Shown: positions 9,286 to 16,845, numbered from the stretch's first letter. The stretch: DNA of 37,470 nt from Cyanobacteria bacterium UBA2855 (GCA_002350725.1 DEFJ01000001.1:1-37470); one strand, 5' to 3'. Program-made: numbers and translations. The notes: generated from the letters alone by a model not told the origin.

Positions 9286-9573
9286 TTATTTAGCAATTGC
9301 TTTTGCTATTTTTTTGAATAAATTACCTACAAAATCGAAAAAAGAACCTTCATTATCCACTACAAAATCTAATTCTTCGTCTTTTCCAAAAATATCAACT
9401 TCTTTTTTTTCTCCAAATATACTTTGGTCAAAATATTGACGTTTTTGGTTTTTGTCCTTTTTACGCTGCCGCATGTAACCAAGATTACCTCCGCCGCCAT
9501 CGTTGTTCATGTTAGCAGCTTCCCTAATCATTGGTTTTACTCCGCTTGCTAAGCTGAAATTCAAATCACTCAT
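9286..9573 (-). CDS. Small unknown protein with cationic amphipathic C-terminus
   Basis: I do not recognise this 95-residue protein. It has a polar N-terminal region with a DGGGG run near residue 25, a strongly basic stretch (RQRKKDKNQKRQ), an acidic stretch (KDEELDFVVDNEG) and a C-terminal tail SFFDFVGNLFKKIAKAIAK. On a helix the tail would place Phe, Val, Leu, Ile and Ala on one face and Lys on the other, as in membrane-active peptides. There is no signal peptide. An AAAGGT element lies upstream of the ATG. It is divergent from the large metalloprotease gene, with a 160-bp gap that contains two inverted repeats, so coordinated control is possible. Membrane binding is inferred from composition only. 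Confidence 0.65.
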   Translation of the reverse strand: MSDLNFSLASGVKPMIREAANMNNDGGGGNLGYMRQRKKDKNQKRQYFDQSIFGEKKEVDIFGKDEELDFVVDNEGSFFDFVGNLFKKIAKAIAK

Positions 9574-9631
9574 AACGCATTACCTTTTGTTTTTCCCTTA
9601 CTTATATAAAGTATTTTATTCACCAAAAATT

Positions 9632-9651
9632 GTTACATTTTGTCATGTAAC
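9632..9651. promoter_or_regulatory. Inverted repeat GTTACAT/ATGTAAC
   Basis: Perfect 7-bp arms GTTACAT (9632-9638) and ATGTAAC (9645-9651) are separated by 6 bp in the divergent gap between the 95-residue gene and the metalloprotease gene. There is no T-run, so an operator is more likely than a terminator. Confidence 0.4.
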
Positions 9652-9678
9652 TTAATAAATTGTAATATTAACTCAAGA

Positions 9679-9708
9679 ACAGGAACATAATGTCGTTATA
9701 TGTTCTGT
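9679..9708. promoter_or_regulatory. Second imperfect inverted repeat before the protease gene
   Basis: ACAGGAACATAA faces TTATATGTTCTGT across TGTCG, pairing with one or two bulges, 26 nt before the metalloprotease ATG. It may act as an operator or as a hairpin in the leader. Confidence 0.3.
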
Positions 9709-9733
9709 GTATAGTTGATGGAGAAGAATTGTT

Positions 9734-12157
9734 ATGTCCGAGGATAAAATTACTTATTCCCAATTACATATTGGTAGAGATATAAGTTATGACAGGTTAA
9801 AAGCAAAATGCGGTAATTTGAAAAATTTCGATTTAATTTTTAAATTTTTTGATGATATTACTCCTGCCAAGAGTGGTAAAATCGGATATAACGAGATGGA
9901 TCAGGTGCTAAATGTTATGAATGACAAAGGCTTATTTGACCCTGAGTATCTTGAAGATTTAGACAAAATGGATTTATCAAAACCTCTAAATATTGATTTA
10001 TCCAATCCGAAACCGCCAAAAGAATATTATGTCGATGACGAAGAAGTTGAGCAATTTCTTAAAGCAAACGATAAATTGTCAGGTGTGAGTGTTGATGAAA
10101 TGCAAACATTTTTTAAGGCATTAGCACAATCTGATGATGAAGTTTGGGATGAAGAATGGAATTCTAATGTAGGAGATATAGATAAACGCTATGCAAATGT
10201 TCCGGAAGAAGTTAGAAAAATTGCCCATGGGCAAAAAGATGTGAAAATAACAAAACATCAGAAAGGTTATGTTATATCCCATTCCGACCCTGATATGAGA
10301 ATGATTGTAGCTCCCAATGGTACAATTCTTGCAAGTGAGGGGGACGGATGTACGGAAAATCGTCTTGGAGCTTGCAGAGAAACGGAATATTATTATGAGG
10401 ACGGCACACCAAGTAAAAACGGTATTTGGTTTGGTGAATATGCAAGCAGCAGAAAATATACGGATAGTGGCGCCTATGACTACGAAAATTATGATACAAA
10501 CGAAATGTACCGCCAAATGGGTCGTACAAGATTTAACTATAAATATGACAAAGACTACAATAAAATTTGTACAGATATAAAACTGAATGAAGGCTTGCCA
10601 AATGAGGCAAAGCTTGAATTTGAGTTGGATGAAAACGGAAAGATTAAAGATATTAAAGTTAAAAACCCTGATAAAAATGATTTACCGAAAGATGTCAGTC
10701 CAAAAACAATAGACTCTCCGATAAAATTATCGGAGTCTGAAAAACAAAAGTTAATAGATTTTATTAATTCCGGTAAACAATTTGCAGAGGATTTTGATTT
10801 ATCTGTTGAAAATAATCAAGTGAAAATAAGAGCTGCTCTTAGTAACAGGGCAAAAGTTTCAGCTCCTCCTGTTCCTGATAATATAACCGATGAAATCTTT
10901 AGGCTTCAGGAACAAGGTTTATTAAATAATCAGGATTTTAAGTTATCTTATACTAATGATGGTAAATTTGAACTAAAACTAAAAACAAAAAATGCTTTAT
11001 ATGATAAGACGGCGGATTTTCAAACAGTTGAATATTCTGCGGATGGCAAAACCAAAACTACAACCACGTATAAAGGTGATGACGTCGTAAAAAGCACGGA
11101 AGCTGCCGGACAAAAGATGGAAAGCATTTCAAAAAGAGAAGACGAATTTTTGGAGGCTTTATTAACTCAAAATTGGCAAAAGGCAAATGATTTATTGGGT
11201 TTAGTATCAGACCCCGGAGGTGATTTCGGATTTTATGCGGCGTGTCAAAAATATCAGGATATAACCGGGAAAAATCTTATGTCAGAGCTTCTCAAACTTA
11301 AAAAAGCAGGACAGCTTGGTGAAAGTTTGATAGCAAGATTGACACCAATGGTAGATAGATTAGCTTTAACTCTGTTAAATCAAACTGAACAAATAAATGC
11401 TGATGAACATATACAAAAGTCTTTTGATAAGCACATGAATATGTATAATGAAATTGCAAAATTTGACCCAAAAACTTCCCAAATAGGACATTTGCTGCCT
11501 GAAATTCAGCGAACTCAAATTTCCGAGAACGAATATGAAGAAAAAATCGACGGTAAAACCTACCATATTAAAGTCGAAAACAATCAAATGTTTGTTACAA
11601 AGGATGGTAAGACTTTTAAAATAGATTTAACAGGGGTAAATGATTTTAATAAATCTTTGTTAACACAATTTAATTCAAAAGTTTTATACAGGATTGCATC
11701 AACCGATATAAAAATTCAATGGGGTGAAACTTTCTTGCAAGACCAAAAGCGTGATGAAAATGCAGGTATTGTCATAATTAATCCAAATGATAACAATATT
11801 GCAGGTTATTATGAACCTGAAACAAACAGTATGAAAATATTTCCTAAAAGATTTAGCCGAAGTTTTCTTTTAAAAACTGTTGCCCATGAAACGGGACACT
11901 CATTATTTGATGCCTTGAAAGAACACAACGAAGAATTAGAGAATGCTTTTAAAGAGGAATATGATGCCTGGCAAGCTTCTGATGAACCGTTCAAAACCGG
12001 ACAGCATACATATTGTGTAACAAGTCTTGATGAAATGATTGCGGAGTGTTATGCGCTTGCAGTTACAGGTAACTCTGATGGCGCATATACTATTTGCAAG
12101 CATTTTCCGAAAACATTTGCTATCATCAAACGTCTAATAGATGAACGTGAAAAATAA
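9734..12157 (+). CDS. Large protein with C-terminal lethal-factor-like zinc protease domain
   Basis: The 807-residue protein has no signal peptide. Near the N-terminus, helix-loop-helix stretches at about 33-60 (loop TPAKSGKIGYNE, 43-54) and 104-130 have EF-hand spacing but lack most acidic ligands. The middle (about 150-620) is rich in predicted strands, with segments such as YHIKVENNQMFVTKDGKTFKI; I recognise no domain there. The C-terminus holds HETGH (718-722), Y760 and E767, followed by MIAECYAL. The spacing H722 to E767 (45) and Y760 to E767 (7) equals that of H690, Y728 and E735 of anthrax lethal factor (family M34), whose matching segment reads EFFAEAFRL. This supports a zinc metallopeptidase of the ATLF/PPEP type. 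The substrate is unknown. The start follows GGAGAAG. Confidence 0.85.
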   Translation: MSEDKITYSQLHIGRDISYDRLKAKCGNLKNFDLIFKFFDDITPAKSGKIGYNEMDQVLNVMNDKGLFDPEYLEDLDKMDLSKPLNIDLSNPKPPKEYYVDDEEVEQFLKANDKLSGVSVDEMQTFFKALAQSDDEVWDEEWNSNVGDIDKRYANVPEEVRKIAHGQKDVKITKHQKGYVISHSDPDMRMIVAPNGTILASEGDGCTENRLGACRETEYYYEDGTPSKNGIWFGEYASSRKYTDSGAYDYENYDTNEMYRQMGRTRFNYKYDKDYNKICTDIKLNEGLPNEAKLEFELDENGKIKDIKVKNPDKNDLPKDVSPKTIDSPIKLSESEKQKLIDFINSGKQFAEDFDLSVENNQVKIRAALSNRAKVSAPPVPDNITDEIFRLQEQGLLNNQDFKLSYTNDGKFELKLKTKNALYDKTADFQTVEYSADGKTKTTTTYKGDDVVKSTEAAGQKMESISKREDEFLEALLTQNWQKANDLLGLVSDPGGDFGFYAACQKYQDITGKNLMSELLKLKKAGQLGESLIARLTPMVDRLALTLLNQTEQINADEHIQKSFDKHMNMYNEIAKFDPKTSQIGHLLPEIQRTQISENEYEEKIDGKTYHIKVENNQMFVTKDGKTFKIDLTGVNDFNKSLLTQFNSKVLYRIASTDIKIQWGETFLQDQKRDENAGIVIINPNDNNIAGYYEPETNSMKIFPKRFSRSFLLKTVAHETGHSLFDALKEHNEELENAFKEEYDAWQASDEPFKTGQHTYCVTSLDEMIAECYALAVTGNSDGAYTICKHFPKTFAIIKRLIDEREK

Positions 12158-12163
12158 TCTGTT

Positions 12164-13006
12164 TTACAAATTTTCAAGTAATGCAAGTTTCATGGATTTG
12201 AAGTCGGGTGTTTGTCCGAACCAAATTTTCTGTGCCGCAACGGCTTGATATACCAACATGTCACATCCGTTTATGGTTTTAAGTCCCAGTTCTTCTGATA
12301 ATTTTAGCAGAATGGTTTTTCTCGGATTGTAAATTATGTCGTAAACAGCTGCGTGTTTTGGCAGAGTTGATAAAACATCTTTTTCAATCGGTGTAAAGTC
12401 TGCTGAATAACCTTGCATTCCTATAGGTGTTGTGTTTACAAGAATATCGTATTTTGATAAATCCGTAATTCTGTTTATTTGATAGATGTTGAAAGTAATT
12501 TTATCAAATTGCTTTCTCAAGTATGCAATGTAATCTAAAGCGTTTGGGATATTTCTTGTATAAATATCAATATTTTCAACACCCTTTTGGGCTAAACCCA
12601 TTGCAGCAGCACGGCTTGCACCGCCTGTTCCCAAAAGAGCCGCAGTTTTACCATCTAAATCTATTTCAGTAGGAATTGCCTCTATAAAACCAATTACGTC
12701 TGTATTATATCCTTTTAGACTCTTATCAGGATTGATTTTTACCGTATTAATTGCTCCTGTAATATCTGCGTATTTGTCAATCTCGTCTACAAACAGTGCT
12801 ATCGGTACTTTATGCGGAATTGTTACGTTAAACCCTCTGTAACCTTCCCGTTTCAGGTGCTTAATCGTATCTACCAATTTCTCTGGAGGGGTTTCCAATA
12901 ACTCGTAATTAGCGTTTATTCCAAGGCTTTCAAATCCGGCATTATGAATATGCGCTGACATAGAGTGCCCCAGCGGGTATCCGATTAAACAAAATTTTTC
13001 CATCAT
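12164..13006 (-). CDS. aroE: Shikimate dehydrogenase
   Basis: NADPH-dependent reduction of 3-dehydroshikimate to shikimate. The shikimate-binding N-terminus GYPLGHSMSAHIHN, catalytic Lys66 in NVTIPHK and Asp103 in GYNTD are all present. The nucleotide loop is GTGGASRA and the C-terminal helix has the expected GCDMLVYQA motif. I place the start at 13006 (280 residues): the AAAGGAG site at 13008-13018 lies directly before this ATG and would be inside the coding region if the upstream ATG at 13024 were used. It converges closely with the metalloprotease gene, whose stop is 6 bp away. It is functionally linked with pheA in aromatic amino acid synthesis, though the two are separate transcription units. 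Confidence 0.94.
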   Translation of the reverse strand: MMEKFCLIGYPLGHSMSAHIHNAGFESLGINANYELLETPPEKLVDTIKHLKREGYRGFNVTIPHKVPIALFVDEIDKYADITGAINTVKINPDKSLKGYNTDVIGFIEAIPTEIDLDGKTAALLGTGGASRAAAMGLAQKGVENIDIYTRNIPNALDYIAYLRKQFDKITFNIYQINRITDLSKYDILVNTTPIGMQGYSADFTPIEKDVLSTLPKHAAVYDIIYNPRKTILLKLSEELGLKTINGCDMLVYQAVAAQKIWFGQTPDFKSMKLALLENL

Positions 13007-13124
13007 ATTCTCCTTTAATTTCATTTTAAACCAAGTACAATTCTTTTTTATCCTGTATTTATATTACTTTTGTTTGTGTAGGATTGTGGATATGTTTGCG
13101 ATATAATTTGTTCAGGAGAAAATT

Positions 13125-13514
13125 ATGACAAAGAAAATTTTAAATTTGATATTTATAATGTTGTTAGCGTGCCCTTTGGTACTTGCTGCAAGAGATAAAA
13201 CTCTTGAGGAACACGTTAATAACGAAATAGCTTTTTATAAAAATATACAAACCTGTACCCCGATTGAATCTTCCGAAACAAATACAAAGGCTTCAAGGAA
13301 AATATTCGGGATGGAAGAAAACAAATGTCATTTTATGACTAATAATTTTGATTGCAGGTTGCCTATGAATATTGCTGAAAAATTTTCTCAAGCAGGCGCA
13401 AGAGTTTATCAGGATTACAGCGATTACGGTATGATAACTTCTACTACTGCGGATATGAAGTATGTGGAAAATGAAGTTCTGTACAATAACAGATACTGTA
13501 TTGTAAGGCATTAA
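13125..13514 (+). CDS. Small exported protein with four cysteines
   Basis: I do not recognise this 129-residue protein. It starts with a clear signal peptide (KK, then ILNLIFIMLLACPLVLA), with likely cleavage near residue 21. The mature part is about 108 residues and has four Cys, in QTC, NKCHF, FDCRL and RYCIV, enough for two disulfides in the periplasm. The sequence is otherwise polar with no transmembrane segment. A Cys in the signal peptide (LLACPL) is not in a lipobox context, so a lipoprotein is unlikely. A CAGGAG site lies 7 nt before the ATG, and a TATAAT hexamer sits about 20 nt further upstream. It is divergent from aroE and appears monocistronic. Confidence 0.75.
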   Translation: MTKKILNLIFIMLLACPLVLAARDKTLEEHVNNEIAFYKNIQTCTPIESSETNTKASRKIFGMEENKCHFMTNNFDCRLPMNIAEKFSQAGARVYQDYSDYGMITSTTADMKYVENEVLYNNRYCIVRH

Positions 13515-13620
13515 TTATCTTAAAATAACTTTACAAAATCAAAAATCATGGCAAATAACAGAGTTTATTTGTTTTATTATTGGTAACAAGTGTAGTGAAA
13601 TATCGTAGGAGAAAATTTAC

Positions 13621-14262
13621 ATGGTTAGTATTAGTCCGAATTTTGCCCCAAAAGTAGTGTCTTTTAAAGGCGAAGAAGAAAATAAAGCCCCGCAACAAAA
13701 TAGAGAAGTTCCAAAATCTCATGCAGGTGTGTATACAGGTGCAACCGTCGGCGCATTAAGTTCGCTTAGATTTTTAATGGCGGATACATTGGTTAATTCC
13801 ATAAAAGATGCTGCAAAAGAAGTAGGTGAAGAAGTTGTTGCAGCACCAATGTTAAATAAGTGGGTTGCAATTCCGTTAACATTAGCTGTTCATATCGGTA
13901 TGGGTGCATTAGTTGATAATTTAATCAATAAAAAGAATGCAGAATTCACAGAAAATACGGCAGGCATGGCTCCAACAGAGGCAACCGCAACGGATGAACG
14001 TGCAGAATTAACAGCGAAAGGTAATGCTTTCTTAAATTCAAATACCGGTATGAAAACTGGTGCAATTGCAGGTGCAATTATTCAACCGTTAATTGACCTT
14101 GCTCGTACAAAAGGTAAAGCAACAGGAGCTTTGAACATTATCGGCGGTGTAATACTTGGTGCTCTTGGCGGATGTGGTTTAGGTGCAATAGCAGACCATT
14201 TTGCAAACAAGAACGCAGAAAAAGTCGCAGATAAAAATGCAAGAATGAATGCTAACGCATAA
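13621..14262 (+). CDS. Glycine-rich membrane protein with SFKG motif and internal duplication
   Basis: Unknown protein of 213 residues. A short N-terminal leader ends in SFKG (14-17), followed by a charged Gln/Pro linker. Two halves then repeat the same plan: a GATVGA/GAIAGA glycine-zipper start (about 39-45 and 147-153), a hydrophobic helix, and a closing signature GMGALVDNLINKKNAE (93-108) or GLGAIADHFANKNAEK (186-201). The closing signature also ends the 143-residue protein encoded just downstream, so the two are paralogues. The halves are joined by an acidic Thr/Ala linker. A membrane hairpin protein is likely; function unknown. GTAGGAGAAAA precedes the ATG, and a rho-independent terminator follows the stop. 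Confidence 0.8.
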   Translation: MVSISPNFAPKVVSFKGEEENKAPQQNREVPKSHAGVYTGATVGALSSLRFLMADTLVNSIKDAAKEVGEEVVAAPMLNKWVAIPLTLAVHIGMGALVDNLINKKNAEFTENTAGMAPTEATATDERAELTAKGNAFLNSNTGMKTGAIAGAIIQPLIDLARTKGKATGALNIIGGVILGALGGCGLGAIADHFANKNAEKVADKNARMNANA

Positions 14263-14285
14263 AAAATAAAATAAGCGATTTACTA

Positions 14286-14317
14286 AAACCTCTTTCATTA
14301 ATTTGAGAGAGGTTTTT
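14286..14317 (+). terminator. Terminator after the SFKG-motif gene
   Basis: The stem AAACCTCT/AGAGGTTT (14286-14293 and 14308-14315), extended by partly paired TTC/GAG, is followed by Ts. It lies 23 bp after the stop codon of the 213-residue gene. Confidence 0.7.
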
Positions 14318-14319
14318 GT

Positions 14320-14845
14320 GTCTGAGGGTAATATAGGTTAGTGTTTGGGAAAATCATTGGACAAACCTCTCCTCCGGAGAGGAAAAATTCTTAATTGAGG
14401 TTGCGTTATTATTTGATGCAACCGAAATTGTAGGATTTTGGAGAGGGGTGTGTACATTTTTTGATACGTAATTACCCTCTCTCATTTTGGTAAATTCGTC
14501 TGACGACTTATTAACAAAAATTCTTCTATTTCCCCCAAAGCAAACAAAAATTCAAAACGTAGGTTGGCATTGCTATGCCAACATTTTATTTGTCAGCGTG
14601 GCAACGCCGATCTACTCATTAACAATAATTTCTCTCTCCATAGGAGATATGATTTGCTTTGTGTCGATTGATTCATCTTCCCCTGTAGATGAAATACCGT
14701 CGTAAGTAAGGGAAACAAAAATAATTATGCTAAAACGTATATGCGCAAAAACACTGTAAATATATATTAAGATTTTTGCACAAAAGCGCAAAATTTACTA
14801 TGTTTGTTTTTAGTATATTCGTGAAGTTAAAAGAAGGTGGAAAAC
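14320..14845. repeat. Long intergenic region packed with hairpins
   Basis: This stretch of about 525 bp between two paralogous genes has no convincing gene. It contains a chain of palindromes: CCTCTCC/GGAGAGG near 14366, GGTTGC/GCAACC near 14400, and TCGTCTGACGA near 14498. GTTGGCAT/ATGCCAAC (14563-14570 and 14575-14582) lies in a block 14559-14615 that begins GTAGG and ends CTAC. TCTCC/GGAGA near 14635 and TTCATCT/AGATGAA near 14680 complete the chain. The open frame at 14487-14705 lacks a ribosome binding site and crosses these palindromes. The last 100 bp are AT-rich and presumably hold the promoter of the next gene. Confidence 0.55.
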
Positions 14846-15277
14846 ATGTCAGGAATTCAATTTAATACGGTAAGTTTTAGAGGTACAGCAGTTACTGATG
14901 ACGGCAACGAATATAACAAAACTCATTTAGGCAAAATTGGGGCAACACTTGTTGCAGCCAGCGGAAGCGGTGCATATTCATATTATCAGGGTGATAAAGT
15001 GAAAAAAGCAGTTCAAAATAAAACGCAAGTAGGAAAGGATTTTTTAACAGCTTTGGAAGAAACCCCTGCTTTAAAAGATTTAAGAAAACAGCTTGAAGAA
15101 AAGAAAATCACGATAAAAGAATTTAGAGAACAAAGAAGTGCTCTCGCTAAAAACGGTATGAAACTCGGATTTACAGGCTTTATTGCAGGTGCAACCATTG
15201 TTGGACTTGCTATAGGCGCTATTATTGATCATTATGTAAACAAATCAAGAGCAGAAAAAGCCGATAAAATTGCGTAA
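14846..15277 (+). CDS. Membrane protein with SFRG motif, paralogue of upstream gene
   Basis: Unknown 143-residue protein. SFRG stands at residues 10-13. A Gly/Ala-rich hydrophobic segment follows (about 29-44), then a charged helical middle (50-104) and a second hydrophobic segment (107-126). The ending IGAIIDHYVNKSRAEKADK (123-141) matches the GLGAIADHFANKNAEK signature of the 213-residue protein upstream. I set the start at the ATG at 14846 because GAAGGTGG ends 5 nt before it; the in-frame GTG at 14837 lies within that site. It is closed by a strong terminator. A two-helix membrane protein is the best structural guess. Nothing indicates enzymatic activity. Confidence 0.78.
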   Translation: MSGIQFNTVSFRGTAVTDDGNEYNKTHLGKIGATLVAASGSGAYSYYQGDKVKKAVQNKTQVGKDFLTALEETPALKDLRKQLEEKKITIKEFREQRSALAKNGMKLGFTGFIAGATIVGLAIGAIIDHYVNKSRAEKADKIA

Positions 15278-15331
15278 TATTTGTAAATTAATGTAAATAA
15301 TAATGAGATTTACGAAATACAAATTATACAG

Positions 15332-15368
15332 AAAACTTTATACTAATATGAGTAGTATAAAGTTTTTT
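15332..15368 (+). terminator. Strong terminator after the SFRG-motif gene
   Basis: A perfect 13-bp stem AAAACTTTATACT/AGTATAAAGTTTT (15332-15344 and 15354-15366) with a 9-nt loop continues into Ts. It separates the 143-residue gene from the next. Confidence 0.8.
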
Positions 15369-15402
15369 GTTTCTAAAATGTACAAGATGAAAGGAGTCAT
15401 AT

Positions 15403-15705
15403 ATGGTATGTGAAGATTTTGGAGTAACTCCAAGTGATTCGGCAAAGTTTATTCCACAAACAAAATTACCTGAAATGCAAAAATCTATAAAACATAAAAA
15501 CTATGATGATGTAAGTAAATTATTGAGTAAAGGAGCAAGTGCAAAAAGAAAAGCCCCCGCAAATGATCAGGTTGCAATAACTAAAAGCATCGGGGCAAGA
15601 AATATCGAAGATTTGATGAACAGACCTGATTTCAGGCATGATATGGATTTGGTAAACAAAGGTAAAATGACACTGGATGAAATGAGAAAGAAATATCATT
15701 TTTAG
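15403..15705 (+). CDS. Small unknown cytoplasmic protein
   Basis: I do not recognise this 100-residue protein. It has no signal peptide or membrane segment and is lysine-rich. The segment SIKHKNYDDVSKLLSKGASA (about 28-47) resembles one ankyrin-type helix pair, but a single unit is not enough for a call. The C-terminal part (about 72-100) is helical and charged. AAAGGAG lies 7 nt before the ATG. The gene stands alone between two clean terminators, so it is probably transcribed by itself. It follows the two SF(K/R)G paralogues in the same orientation but does not carry their motif. Confidence 0.65.
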   Translation: MVCEDFGVTPSDSAKFIPQTKLPEMQKSIKHKNYDDVSKLLSKGASAKRKAPANDQVAITKSIGARNIEDLMNRPDFRHDMDLVNKGKMTLDEMRKKYHF

Positions 15706-15730
15706 TGGTGACTTTGGATATTTTGTTTAA

Positions 15731-15760
15731 TAGCCTGCGATATAATCGCAGGCTATTTGT
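15731..15760 (+). terminator. Terminator before fabD
   Basis: A perfect 10-bp stem TAGCCTGCGA/TCGCAGGCTA (15731-15740 and 15746-15755) with a 5-nt loop is followed by TTTGTATATTT. It ends the 100-residue gene. Confidence 0.78.
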
Positions 15761-15785
15761 ATATTTGGTGTGTTTGTGCTAAAGT
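15757..15785 (+). promoter_or_regulatory. Candidate fabD promoter
   Basis: A -35 TTGTAT (15757-15762), a 17-bp spacer and a -10 TAAAGT (15780-15785) with an extended TGC. It starts right at the end of the preceding terminator. Confidence 0.5.
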
Positions 15786-15805
15786 ATATTCATATCAAGA
15801 GTGGA

Positions 15806-15815
15806 TTGATATCAA
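15806..15815. promoter_or_regulatory. Palindrome TTGATATCAA in the fabD leader
   Basis: A perfect 10-bp palindrome about 15 bp downstream of the predicted fabD start; a further ATATCA half-site lies at about 15792. The spacing suits a dimeric repressor of fatty-acid synthesis. It is close to, but one base shorter than, the TTTGATNATCAAA core known for FabT-type regulators. No regulator gene is in view. Confidence 0.35.
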
Positions 15816-15842
15816 AAATTTTAATGTAAGAGGGATATGAAA

Positions 15843-16790
15843 ATGAGTAAAAAAATAGCATTTCTTTTTCCGGGACAGGGAGCTCAATCTGTTGGGATGG
15901 GAAAAGATTTATATGATAATTATGAAAGTGCAAAGTCTGTTTATGATACGGCAGACGCTACATTAGGTAAGAGTGTTTCTTCACTTTGTTTTGAAGGCCC
16001 TGAAGATGCCCTAAAACAAACCGTAAACACTCAACCTTGTATTGTAACAACTTCAATTGCAGCATTAGAAGCTTTGAAATCTCAATTGAATATTGAGCCT
16101 GATTATGTTGCAGGACACAGTTTAGGCGAATATTGTGCAATGTATACAGCAGGCGTTATGTCTTTAGAGACAACTTTAAAAGCTATCCAAAAACGTGCTG
16201 ATTTAATGGGGCAGACTAAAGGCGGAGCTATGGCTGCAGTTTTGAATGCAACAGAAGAAGTTTTAAAAGCGGGTTTAGCTGAAGGGTCTAAAGTCGGCTA
16301 TGTTGACGTTGCAAACTATAATTCACCTGCTCAAGTTGTAATTACTGGGGATGAAAATGCCGTTAAAGCCGCAGGCGATTACATCTTGGCTAACGGTGCA
16401 AGAAGAGTTGTTCCGCTTGCAGTGTCAGGTGCTTTCCATTCAAAATTTATGGAAAATGCAGGCAAAGAATTTGAAAGTTTTGTAAGTTCTTTGGATTTAA
16501 ACGACGCATCAATACCAGTAATCACAAACGTTGATGCTGCAGCTACAACATCAAGCACTGATTTTAGAGTAAAAATGCCGCGTCAGATTTATTCTTCCGT
16601 TCATTGGACACAAACCATTCAAAAAATGGTATCAGATGGTGTTGAAATTTTTGTTGAAATCGGACCGGGGAAAGTCCTTGCAGGATTGAACAAAAAAATT
16701 GCACCTGATGCAAAGGTATTCAACGTATTTGATAAAGAATCTTTAGAAAACACTATTTCATCATTAAAAGAAGAATTAGCATTGGTATAA
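15843..16790 (+). CDS. fabD: Malonyl-CoA:ACP transacylase
   Basis: Loads malonyl groups from CoA onto acyl carrier protein for fatty-acid elongation. The 315-residue protein has the opening FPGQGAQSVGMG (9-20), nucleophile Ser93 in GHSLGEY, and catalytic His199 in SGAFHS. The C-terminal VEIGPGKVLAGL motif is also typical. The start at 15843 is chosen over the ATG 6 bp earlier because AGAGGGAT lies 7-8 nt from it and would nearly touch the first ATG. In most bacteria fabD is followed directly by fabG; here a membrane PH-like gene, an ORF6N gene and palindromic repeats intervene. All expected catalytic residues are present. Confidence 0.96.
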   Translation: MSKKIAFLFPGQGAQSVGMGKDLYDNYESAKSVYDTADATLGKSVSSLCFEGPEDALKQTVNTQPCIVTTSIAALEALKSQLNIEPDYVAGHSLGEYCAMYTAGVMSLETTLKAIQKRADLMGQTKGGAMAAVLNATEEVLKAGLAEGSKVGYVDVANYNSPAQVVITGDENAVKAAGDYILANGARRVVPLAVSGAFHSKFMENAGKEFESFVSSLDLNDASIPVITNVDAAATTSSTDFRVKMPRQIYSSVHWTQTIQKMVSDGVEIFVEIGPGKVLAGLNKKIAPDAKVFNVFDKESLENTISSLKEELALV

Positions 16791-16797
16791 GGTATGT

Positions 16798-16819
16798 GGT
16801 GCGTTAACACGCACCCTAC
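16798..16819. repeat. Palindromic repeat after fabD (GTGCG family)
   Basis: GGTGCGTTAACACGCACC plus CTAC: 7-bp perfect arms around TAAC. It matches 6821-6842 at 21 of 22 positions. A reverse-oriented relative stands at 18007-18029, on the other side of the two-gene insert. Confidence 0.75.
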
Positions 16820-16845
16820 GTGCTGATGTACCCTTGAAAAAAATA

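Noticed and set aside
10121..10580. Overlapping open frames on both strands inside the large protease gene
   Set aside because: They are shadow frames of the 807-residue gene, without ribosome binding sites or recognisable protein features.
13007..13024. aroE start at 13024
   Set aside because: The ribosome binding site AAAGGAG at 13008-13018 would be inside the coding region; the ATG at 13006 has proper spacing.
14487..14705. Plus-strand open frame of 72 residues
   Set aside because: It spans several palindromes, lacks a ribosome binding site and has no protein-like pattern; better explained as repeat sequence.
15403..15705. Ankyrin-repeat protein
   Set aside because: Only one helix pair resembles an ankyrin unit; there is no second repeat and the rest of the protein does not fit.
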